Assembly (NCBI GenBank): GCA_004552395.1
Contig: SFOK01000014.1
Location: 1-25,544 of the forward strand
DNA: 25,544 bases
Direction: 5' to 3'
Source: Bacteroidales bacterium
GTDB taxonomy: Bacteria; Bacteroidota; Bacteroidia; Bacteroidales; Muribaculaceae
The notes below the pieces were generated by a model. That model did not search any database. It was not told where the DNA came from and was given only the letters and a program-made list of their open reading frames with translations. Positions 1-6,173 of the stretch are shown here, in pieces (positions within the stretch are counted from its first letter, which is position 1; each line of letters begins with the position of its first letter). The position numbers and the translations under genes are program-made.

Positions 1-97
1 TCTTCCGGTTGCTCTTTTTTTCATGCCCTTTCGCAAGCGAATCCGACCTCGCTCGGTCGGCGCCCCGTCTCGATCCGACTTCTCGATTCGGGGATTT

Positions 98-127
98 CGA
101 ATGTTAACAAAGGATAATTAACATTCG
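98..127. repeat. Perfect 10-bp inverted repeat, possible operator
   Basis: CGAATGTTAA at 98-107 is mirrored exactly by TTAACATTCG at 118-127, with a 10-bp spacer CAAAGGATAA. No T-run follows, so it does not look like a terminator. It lies about 80 bp upstream of the TACCTTTG promoter element at 208-215. The symmetry suits a dimeric DNA-binding protein, but a hairpin in an upstream transcript is also possible. The symmetry is seen directly; the operator role is inferred. Confidence 0.5.
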
Positions 128-186
128 TTTGACCTCGTGTATTGTTAAATAGTGCTAATTTAGAGAAAAAATAATATGTTTTTTAA

Positions 187-215
187 CCATGTTTTAAAAA
201 ATATATCTACCTTTG
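187..215 (+). promoter_or_regulatory. Bacteroidetes-type promoter, strong -7 box
   Basis: TACCTTTG at 208-215 fits the Bacteroidetes -7 consensus TAnnTTTG exactly. The -33 region about 20 bp upstream is only T-rich, with no clean TTTG. Expected transcription start is near 221. No plus-strand protein gene follows before 2187, so this promoter probably serves the short transcript that ends at the hairpin at 260-290. Confidence 0.55.
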
Positions 216-219
216 CATC

Positions 220-290
220 GAGTTTTTCATGGTATTAGATTTTAAGGTTAACACAATGGATTGGTTGTCGTGATGACAATCAATTTTTTT
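220..290 (+). ncRNA. Putative ~70-nt small RNA or orphan leader RNA
   Basis: A consensus -7 box at 208-215 predicts transcription from about 221. The transcript would end at a hairpin with a 10-bp stem (260-269 paired with 275-284, one G-U pair, 5-nt loop) followed by seven T residues at 284-290. The body is A/T-rich (contains TTTTTCATGGTATTAGATT). From memory, leaders of very similar sequence are widespread in Bacteroidales, often ahead of cold-shock or RNA-binding genes; I could not check this. No such gene follows here: the next coding sequence (390-1760) is on the opposite strand. It may be a free small RNA or the remnant of an attenuated leader. Confidence 0.5.
260..290 (+). terminator. 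Intrinsic terminator of the putative small RNA
   Basis: Stem ATTGGTTGTC / GACAATCAAT with loop GTGAT, followed by a seven-T run ending at 290. It has the standard form of a Rho-independent terminator on the plus strand and sits about 45 bp downstream of the promoter box at 208-215. Confidence 0.7.
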
Positions 291-329
291 ATGCCCCTAC
301 GCCAACCTTTTCCGACCCCGCCTCCACGC

Positions 330-366
330 AAAAAACCGCCGCCCCTCGTAACCCGAAAGACGGCAG
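330..366 (-). terminator. Probable terminator of the SNF-family transporter gene
   Basis: Read on the minus strand, CTGCCG (366-361) can pair with CGGCGG (341-336), with a 19-nt loop, followed by six T residues (335-330). It begins 24 bp beyond the transporter stop codon. The stem is short and includes a G-U pair, so the call is moderate. Confidence 0.4.
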
Positions 367-389
367 AAATTCCTAAAAAAGCTCGCAGC

Positions 390-1760
390 CTAAAAAATCG
401 CCGAAAGAAGCACTATCAGGATAAGCGCCGGCGCTATATAGCGCAGAATGAAACGCACCGTAGGATAAAGGCGTGCGCGCACCGTCCCGTGATTCGTGAG
501 CTGATCCTTAAGCAATGTGGGAGGCGCGAACCAGCCGATATAAAGGCACGTGAGAATCGAGACCACAGGAAGCATATAATTGGTAGCCACCGTGTCGAGC
601 AGGTCGAAGATGCTGAGCGAGCAGACGGTCCAGTCCTTCAGAGCGCCGAAGGAGAGTGTGCAGATGCCGCTGAGCACGAAGAGCGGCAGCATCACTATGA
701 GAGTGGCGGCTGTGCGCCCCTTGTGGAAACGGTCCTGGATGAAGCGCACCGACACCTCAGAGATCGAGATTGTGGACGTGAGAGCGGCCACAAGCAGCGA
801 GAGGAAGAAGAGTATCGACCAGAACTGTGTGGCGCCGAGATGGACAAACACCTCCGGGAGAGTCACAAACACGAGAGTGGTCCCTTCGAGCTGCGCGTCG
901 GTGAGGCCGAAACTCGTGATCGAAGGGAATATGATGAAGCCCATGAGCATGGCCACAGCCAGGTCGAGCAGCGATACAGTCACTGCCGTCTTGCCAAGAT
1001 TCACATTGTGAGGATAATAGGCCGAGTAAGTGATCAGTATGCCCATACCCAGCGAGAGCGAGAAGAAGGCCTGACCGAGAGCATTGACAAAGACTCCCGG
1101 CGTGATCTTGGAGAAATCCGGGCTGAGAAAGAACCTCACGCCATCGCCCGCTCCGGGCAGCGTACAGGCCACCGCAGCGAAGATGAGCAGCAGCACGAAC
1201 AGCAGCGGCATCAGTATGTTGGATACCTTCTCTATCCCTTTCCTCACGCCCAGAAGCAGCACGCCTATGTTGATGACTATCATTATGTAAGTACAGAGAA
1301 GCGGGCCCTCGGTGCCGCATATGTATTCCTGCATACGCGCCGCGAAATCCTTTTCGAGTGCGGCATCCGAGGCCGCCTGCGTCGACTCGTAGAGGCCGCC
1401 CGTGAGCGACTGCCACAGATACTCGAGCGTCCAGCCCGACACCACCATATAGAAGCAGATGATCATGTAGGAAGCCACGATGGCCAGACCGCCCGTTATC
1501 CACCACTTGCTCCGCGGCGAGAAACGGCGGAACACACCCGCTGCGTCGCTCTGACCGCCGCGGCCGAGCGAGAACTCGGCGAGCATGACCGGTATGCCGA
1601 GCACAAGCACACACGCCACATACACAAGCAGAAACGCGGCGCCACCGTTGGCCTGAGTCTCGGCCGGGAAACGCCAGATGTTACCGAGTCCGACAGCCGA
1701 ACCGACAGTGGCGGCAATCAGGCCCAGACGGGTTCCGAATTTATTGTTATTGTGAGCCAT
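390..1760 (-). CDS. Sodium-dependent transporter, NSS/SNF family
   Basis: A 456-residue, highly hydrophobic inner-membrane protein of the neurotransmitter:sodium symporter family, which couples sodium entry to uptake of an amino acid or similar solute. The diagnostic first-helix signature GSAVGLGNIWRFP is at residues 20-32; this is the unwound TM1 segment that binds sodium and substrate in LeuT/MhsT-type members. About 12 membrane segments fit the length. I chose the ATG at 1758-1760 (MAHNNNKFG). The open frame extends to 1889, but the extra 43 residues are arginine/alanine-rich and unlike the family, and a promoter lies inside that stretch. It is monocistronic, with its own promoter and a likely terminator. 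The substrate cannot be read from sequence; bacterial relatives carry tryptophan, tyrosine, leucine or other hydrophobic amino acids. Confidence 0.93.
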   Translation of the reverse strand: MAHNNNKFGTRLGLIAATVGSAVGLGNIWRFPAETQANGGAAFLLVYVACVLVLGIPVMLAEFSLGRGGQSDAAGVFRRFSPRSKWWITGGLAIVASYMIICFYMVVSGWTLEYLWQSLTGGLYESTQAASDAALEKDFAARMQEYICGTEGPLLCTYIMIVINIGVLLLGVRKGIEKVSNILMPLLFVLLLIFAAVACTLPGAGDGVRFFLSPDFSKITPGVFVNALGQAFFSLSLGMGILITYSAYYPHNVNLGKTAVTVSLLDLAVAMLMGFIIFPSITSFGLTDAQLEGTTLVFVTLPEVFVHLGATQFWSILFFLSLLVAALTSTISISEVSVRFIQDRFHKGRTAATLIVMLPLFVLSGICTLSFGALKDWTVCSLSIFDLLDTVATNYMLPVVSILTCLYIGWFAPPTLLKDQLTNHGTVRARLYPTVRFILRYIAPALILIVLLSAIF

Positions 1761-1867
1761 AATCGTAGCGGAGAGGGGGGCTAAGAGTCGTTCAGCAAGC
1801 TCTGAATGGGCAGGGCGTTGCCGGGCCGCGGCCGTGCGGCGGGAAGGTAACGACGCCCTTGAAAACG

Positions 1868-1897
1868 CAAAGATAATAAAAAAACTCAACCCGACAA
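1868..1897 (-). promoter_or_regulatory. Promoter of the SNF-family transporter
   Basis: On the minus strand, TATCTTTG (1875-1868) matches the TAnnTTTG -7 box. A TTG (1897-1895) lies 19 bp upstream, as expected for the -33 element. The 5' leader to the ATG at 1760 would be about 100 nt. Its position inside the open frame upstream of 1760 supports the internal start chosen for the gene. Confidence 0.55.
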
Positions 1898-1999
1898 TCC
1901 AAAAGTTCGGCTTTTTCCGTCACTCCCTGAAAATTTGCTATCCCGAACGGTTCTCGAGGGGTCTCTTGGGGATGCTCCCTGATCGCATCGGCAGCGGAA

Positions 2000-2030
2000 T
2001 TTGCTTTTAGAAGTAATTCTATTAACTTTG
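2000..2030 (+). promoter_or_regulatory. Consensus promoter of the GH16 gene
   Basis: TTTG at 2000-2003, a 19-bp spacer and TAACTTTG at 2023-2030 give a full match to the Bacteroidetes housekeeping promoter (TTTG, 19-21 bp, TAnnTTTG). Transcription would begin near 2037, leaving an unusually long leader of about 150 nt before the ATG at 2187. The rest of the 1761-2186 intergenic stretch holds the divergent transporter promoter and this leader; no other gene is visible. Confidence 0.75.
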
Positions 2031-2113
2031 CAAAATGTTTCCCACCGCCGGCGGAAAGCGAAGCTGGGCGGCATCATTTTCTCAAGCAAGCTAAGTTAAA
2101 CAACTTGTTTTCA

Positions 2114-2176
2114 AAGCAAGACGATCCGTTTCTTAAGCAAATAAATCGTTTCCCTAAGTATTCAAATCATTTTCAA
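2114..2176 (+). repeat. Three degenerate 21-nt units in the GH16 leader
   Basis: Units at 2114-2134, 2135-2155 and 2156-2176 each begin AAGCAA or AAGTAT and continue with an AT-rich core (around ATCGTTT / ATCATTT). Similarity is clear between the first two and weak in the third. They end ten bases before the start codon. An AAGTTAAACAACTT hairpin (5-bp stem) lies just upstream at about 2093-2106. Function unknown; leader structure or protein binding is possible. Confidence 0.35.
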
Positions 2177-2186
2177 CATATATCAC

Positions 2187-3992
2187 ATGAGACTCAATTA
2201 CCTCAAAATCTGTGCTCCGGCACTCCTGAGCCTGTGCGCATTTCCGGCTTTTGCCGAAGCACCCGCCGGCTATGAGCTCGTATGGAGCGACGAATTCAAC
2301 ACGGGCGATCAGCTCGACGCCACGAAATGGCAGTGGGAAGACTGGGCCGCCGGCCATGTCAACCACGAGAAACAGACCTACAAGCCCGGCACCGAGCTTA
2401 TCGACGGCAAACACACCACCGAACTCAAGGACGGCAGCTTGGTGATCAACTGCTTCAAAGGGAGCGACGGCAAGTATTATTCCGGCCGTATCAACGCCCA
2501 GAGCGGCAGCTCTGTGAACGGATGGCGCTACGGCTACATCGAGGCACGCATCAAGCTCCCCAAGGGCAAAGGCACATGGCCCGCTTTCTGGATGATGCCC
2601 TCCGGTGTGGACTGGTCATCGGAGACATGGCCCACCTGCGGCGAGATCGACATCATGGAGGAGGTCGGTGTGGACCCCAACCAGACCTCGTCGAGCCTTC
2701 ACGCCATTGGCCACAACCACACGAACGGCACTCAGGTCACCGCCGCGCGCTTCACTGAAGGCGCCGAGGACGATTATCACATCTACGCCATAGAGTGGAA
2801 CAATAACCGTATCACCACCTATGTGGACGGTCAGGTGCTCCTCAACTACACCAACGACCACAAAGGCTACGTGAACTGGCCCTACGACAAGCCTTACTAC
2901 ATCATCCTCAACCTGGCCTGGGGCGGCGACTGGGGCGGCTATGCCGGCACCGACGACTCCGCACTCCCCACAGCTATGCTCGTGGACTATGTGCGTGTTT
3001 ACCAGAAGACGCTCCCTGAGATGGCCGCCGACGGCTCCGGCGCGGCTTATATCATGGGCTCCTACCGCATAGTGGGCACCGACGGCTTCGTCCCCTCCGC
3101 GAGCTACTGGGACTGGGACCAGAACGTGATCCCGATGAAGACCGAGGGTAAGAAACACACATTTGAGTTCACCGTCGACAAGAACCTCCGCAAGGACGGC
3201 GCCAACTTCAAATTCTTCGCCGCGCCGCGTCTCGACGACAGCAAAGGCTTCACCGCCTCAGAAGGCACATATCATGTGACCATGACCGAGAACCCCTACC
3301 TCTATGTCGACACCAAGGAGGACGGCAACATCAAGCTCAAGGACGGTGCACCGGTCAATGCCGGCGACATCCTCACCGTGACACTCGACTGCTCGGCCGG
3401 TCCGAACGCCGCCGTAGCTTCCGTGGAGTATCGCGAGGCTGAGCCCGTTCCCGCCACCGACGGCATCTGGATCATCGGCGCCAAAGGCTCGATTGGCGCC
3501 ACAGGCTACACTCCCGGCGACACCGGCTGGAGCCCCGATTACAACATCGAGATGAAGAAAGACGGCGATGTGTTCACCCACACATTCGTAGTGGGCCAGA
3601 CACTGAATCCCTCTTTCGTCAACTTCAAATTCTTCGGCCAGCCCGGATGGGGCATCGAGTTCTGCGACAACAATTCCGACTATCTGATCAGCTCACAGAG
3701 CGACATCTTCGGCATCGGCAAAGGCAACGACGGCCACGACAACGGCAATGTATATCTGAAGAGCGGCGAGACACTCCGCGACGGCGACATCGTGAACGTG
3801 AAAGTGGACTGCACAGCCGGCTACAACAAAGCGGTGCTCACAACCTCAGGCACTTACACCGCATCGGCAGGTCTCGTACCGGCTGAGAACCGCGCCGGGA
3901 AGATCTACAACCTCCAGGGCTTCCCCATCGGGAAAGTGACCGAGAGCGGCATCTACATCGTAGACGGTCAGAAGGTCTATATCTCCAAGTAA
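2187..3992 (+). CDS. Secreted GH16 beta-glucanase with two C-terminal repeat domains
   Basis: A 601-residue exported glycoside hydrolase. Residues 1-23 form a signal peptide ending AFA. A family 16 domain spans about residues 25-275, with the catalytic motif EIDIME at 153-158: Glu153 nucleophile, Asp155 helper, Glu158 acid/base. Nearby GRINAQSG and WPAFWMM segments are typical of laminarinase/lichenase-type GH16, so a beta-1,3 or mixed-linkage glucan is the likely substrate; specificity is inferred. Two homologous modules follow (about 286-416 and 425-556), sharing NFKFF and GDI-V-VDC(S/T)AG patterns. They resemble SusE/SusF-like carbohydrate-binding or spacer modules. The last ~30 residues (starting IYNLQG, ending GQKVYISK) resemble a short C-terminal sorting tail. 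No susC/susD genes lie nearby. Transcribed alone from the promoter at 2000-2030 and ended by the hairpin at 4019-4062. Confidence 0.92.
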   Translation: MRLNYLKICAPALLSLCAFPAFAEAPAGYELVWSDEFNTGDQLDATKWQWEDWAAGHVNHEKQTYKPGTELIDGKHTTELKDGSLVINCFKGSDGKYYSGRINAQSGSSVNGWRYGYIEARIKLPKGKGTWPAFWMMPSGVDWSSETWPTCGEIDIMEEVGVDPNQTSSSLHAIGHNHTNGTQVTAARFTEGAEDDYHIYAIEWNNNRITTYVDGQVLLNYTNDHKGYVNWPYDKPYYIILNLAWGGDWGGYAGTDDSALPTAMLVDYVRVYQKTLPEMAADGSGAAYIMGSYRIVGTDGFVPSASYWDWDQNVIPMKTEGKKHTFEFTVDKNLRKDGANFKFFAAPRLDDSKGFTASEGTYHVTMTENPYLYVDTKEDGNIKLKDGAPVNAGDILTVTLDCSAGPNAAVASVEYREAEPVPATDGIWIIGAKGSIGATGYTPGDTGWSPDYNIEMKKDGDVFTHTFVVGQTLNPSFVNFKFFGQPGWGIEFCDNNSDYLISSQSDIFGIGKGNDGHDNGNVYLKSGETLRDGDIVNVKVDCTAGYNKAVLTTSGTYTASAGLVPAENRAGKIYNLQGFPIGKVTESGIYIVDGQKVYISK

Positions 3993-4018
3993 ATCACTGA
4001 CCTGTAAGCAATATACCT

Positions 4019-4062
4019 GCAGGGGCGAAGGAGCCGACGGCTTCGTTCGCCTCTGTTTTTTT
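4019..4062 (+). terminator. Strong intrinsic terminator after the GH16 gene
   Basis: GGGCGAA and GTTCGCC form the outer stem, with GGAGCC / GGCTTC pairing inside around a GAC loop. CAG/CTG extends the base, and a run of seven T residues follows at 4056-4062. It lies 27 bp beyond the GH16 stop codon. Confidence 0.85.
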
Positions 4063-4100
4063 GTGCGTCTGAATATCGAAAAGGGGCAGGGAGTTGGAGG

Positions 4101-5048
4101 TCAGGGCTTCATGGCGGGGTGAGCGGCAAGGAATTCGCGCAGGATCCGGTCGGTCTCGCGCTCGAAGTCGGTCTGCGCCGGAGAGCCGTCGGCCGGAGCC
4201 AGACGCCTATGGTCGAGACGTTTGCGCAGCCGTGCGCCTTGCTCCAGAAGCTGCCGCGAGGGCTCCGTGAGGTATGTGGCGCAAAACTTATCCCAGATAT
4301 ACTCCACAGCCTGCTGCGAGGGGTGCACCATATCATCGGCATAGAAACGGTAGTCGCGCAAGTCATCCGTAAGCAGCTCGTAGGCAGGGAAATACTCCGT
4401 ATCCGGGAGCGCTGTGAGCCTTTCCACAGCGAGATGAAGCGTGGCCTTGGAGAGTGTGTTGTTGCGCACCGAGGGACGCAGATGCCGCACCGGACTCACC
4501 GTGAAGATGAACTTAACGTCCGGATTCAGGCGGCGCAGGTCGGCCATAAGGTCGGTCCAGAGCGCCTCAATCTCGTCGACCGAAGCCATGCGGGTACGGA
4601 AACGGTCCTGAGGCACCTTGTGGCAGTTGCCGACCACACGGCCGCTGTCGGCCAGTCCGTAGAGGAAAGCCGTTCCGAAGGTCACCACGACAGCCGACGC
4701 TCTGAGCAACGCATTGCGGAGCGCGGCGAACGCCTCGTCGGCGAGTGCCTCAGCCTCCTGCCGTGTCAGGGCCGTGAAGGATGTGGGGAGCAGCCAGTTG
4801 CGCCAGAGCCCGTCGTGGAGGAAATACTCCGTGTCGGGGCAGCGGCCGCTGAGGGCCGTGCGAATCACTCTCGCGATCGAGAACGGGTTATACTGTATGC
4901 CGCAAGGGTTCAGGTCGGCATCCCAGAGCGAGGAGCGCATCATGCGGCCGATATTTTCCACGAAGCAGGAGCCTAACAGAAGGACCGGACGCTCGGGCGA
5001 GAGGCTGAACGAGGTGGCTGCGGGTGTTACTTCGGTTCGAAACTTCAT
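4101..5048 (-). CDS. GSCFA domain protein (SGNH-hydrolase-like)
   Basis: A 315-residue protein of the GSCFA family, common in Bacteroidetes and generally uncharacterised. The family's name motif, GSCFVENIG, is at residues 26-34, with the serine as likely nucleophile if the fold acts as an SGNH-type esterase. A DDMVHPS segment near the C-terminus fits the Asp/His part of such a site. There is no signal peptide, so a cytoplasmic location is likely. The length is normal for the family. It lies 83 bp downstream of, and on the same strand as, the lipoprotein gene at 5132-5836; the gap is a repetitive G-poor tract on the coding strand. The family assignment is firm; the substrate is unknown. Confidence 0.88.
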   Translation of the reverse strand: MKFRTEVTPAATSFSLSPERPVLLLGSCFVENIGRMMRSSLWDADLNPCGIQYNPFSIARVIRTALSGRCPDTEYFLHDGLWRNWLLPTSFTALTRQEAEALADEAFAALRNALLRASAVVVTFGTAFLYGLADSGRVVGNCHKVPQDRFRTRMASVDEIEALWTDLMADLRRLNPDVKFIFTVSPVRHLRPSVRNNTLSKATLHLAVERLTALPDTEYFPAYELLTDDLRDYRFYADDMVHPSQQAVEYIWDKFCATYLTEPSRQLLEQGARLRKRLDHRRLAPADGSPAQTDFERETDRILREFLAAHPAMKP

Positions 5049-5055
5049 CGGAAAT

Positions 5056-5122
5056 CAGTGAAGAGTGAGTAGAGGGTAGTGAGTAGTGAGATGAGTAGTG
5101 TGCAGTAAGTAGTGAGCAGTTC
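5056..5122 (-). repeat. Low-complexity ACTACTCACT-type array between two genes
   Basis: On the minus (coding) strand this tract is made of imperfect CACTACTCA / CACTACTTA-like words and almost lacks G. It lies in the 83-bp gap between the lipoprotein gene and the GSCFA gene and ends about eight bases before the GSCFA ATG. A similar G-poor tract precedes the gene at 8952. Being unstructured, it could act as a leader that keeps the start codon open. Confidence 0.55.
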
Positions 5123-5131
5123 GGGAGGATA

Positions 5132-5836
5132 TTACCGGCGGTGGCGGAAGGCTTTGTTGTAGCGGCCCGAGGCGGAAACGGCGCCCGAGTTGCTGCGGGA
5201 ATGTTGCTGCGCCGGGGTTTTCTGTGCCACGGAGTCGGCAGCCTCTCTGGCTTGGGCCGAGGCCTCCATGGTGATCTCCATGAGCTGACCCGGTTCGCCC
5301 GTATAGTCAGCGGCAAGTTTCGACTCTACGGTGAGACGCCCTTTGCCGAAGTCGAACACGCTCACACGTTTCTCGTCCGTCTTCCGGTCATCGACAAGTT
5401 CGAGGCTTTCGCCCTCGCTCAGCTGAAGGGCGCCGGCCAGATACTCCACAAGTTCTTCGGGGAGCAGGTCGCCCGTGTTCATGTTGCGGATACGCACCAT
5501 CGAGGGGGAGAGCACATCGATCTCCCACTCGCCCGGAAGCCCCTCCACATCGGTGAAGAGCGGCATGCCGGAGCCGTCGGTGAGCACACCCTTGAAGGCG
5601 TAATCGGCGCTGTCGATACGGTCGCCCGTGTTGATAGCGTCGGCCACACTGCGGACAGTCATGGCAATATCGTTTTCGGCCACGTACTCGTCCTCGTCGG
5701 GCAAGTCCGTGGATTCGGTCACTTCAGGCTGAGATTTGACGGAATCGGCCGCCGGGTCGCCGCTTTCAAAGCGTCGGCATCCTACGACAGCTATCGTGAT
5801 GACAGCACCTGATATTAATATTCCCTTTGTGCGCAT
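5132..5836 (-). CDS. Putative lipoprotein of unknown function
   Basis: I do not recognise the family. From the ATG at 5834-5836 the product is 234 residues. It starts MRTKGILISG, with a short hydrophobic segment and lipobox VVGC (Cys20), so it is probably exported and lipid-anchored. An acidic linker follows (residues ~25-55). A compact region of about 130 residues follows, with alternating strand-like segments (for example GEWEIDVLSPSMVRIRNM), then a Gln/Ala/Ser-rich stretch and a very basic end (YNKAFRHRR). The frame stays open to an upstream ATG at 5917, adding 27 residues before the hydrophobic segment; that form would be a single-pass membrane protein rather than a lipoprotein. First gene of a pair with the GSCFA gene. 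Confidence 0.65.
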   Translation of the reverse strand: MRTKGILISGAVITIAVVGCRRFESGDPAADSVKSQPEVTESTDLPDEDEYVAENDIAMTVRSVADAINTGDRIDSADYAFKGVLTDGSGMPLFTDVEGLPGEWEIDVLSPSMVRIRNMNTGDLLPEELVEYLAGALQLSEGESLELVDDRKTDEKRVSVFDFGKGRLTVESKLAADYTGEPGQLMEITMEASAQAREAADSVAQKTPAQQHSRSNSGAVSASGRYNKAFRHRR

Positions 5837-6026
5837 TACTTTTCGGAAGCGAAACCTTCCCCTCAAATCCGTAAAAGCGGCCTCAGCCAGGTCTGTAAAC
5901 AGCTGCAGATTAACCATATACCGTTTTAGATTAATCCGGTGGCAACTGCTGTGTGTCGGATCAGAACAAGGCTGACAGCGGCTGCCGGCGTGCGCCGGCT
6001 CACAGATATTAACGCTTTTGCGAGCA

Positions 6027-6058
6027 CGAAGTTAGATATTCCCGATTATTTTTCCAAA
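6027..6058 (-). promoter_or_regulatory. Probable promoter of the lipoprotein-GSCFA pair
   Basis: On the minus strand, TTTG (6058-6055), a 20-bp spacer and TAACTTCG (6034-6027) match the Bacteroidetes promoter with one mismatch in the -7 box. Transcription from about 6020 would leave a leader of about 100 nt to the upstream ATG at 5917, or about 185 nt to the ATG at 5836. Confidence 0.5.
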
Positions 6059-6120
6059 CAAAAATTAACAATTTTTTGATTCCGCCCTTTCAAACCCTTT
6101 TCCGGGCCCTGGTCTGACGG

Positions 6121-6165
6121 GTCCGAATTGTCCGAATTGTCCGACTTGTCCGACCTGTCTGACTG
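6121..6165. repeat. Five 9-bp tandem units (GTCCGAATT-type)
   Basis: Units at 6121, 6130, 6139, 6148 and 6157: GTCCGAATT twice, then GTCCGACTT, GTCCGACCT and the degenerate GTCTGACTG. The array begins eight bases beyond the stop codon of the beta-helix lipoprotein gene (which ends at 6174 on the minus strand), so it would lie in that gene's 3' untranslated region. No hairpin with a T-run is seen here. Confidence 0.8.
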
Positions 6166-6173
6166 ACCCGGCG

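Noticed and set aside
261..1784. Long plus-strand open frame opposite the SNF transporter, with similar long antisense frames opposite cysS, GH16, lpxB and C69
   Set aside because: The translations are rich in His, Arg, Glu and low-complexity runs, match no family, and mirror strongly coding GC-rich genes on the other strand.
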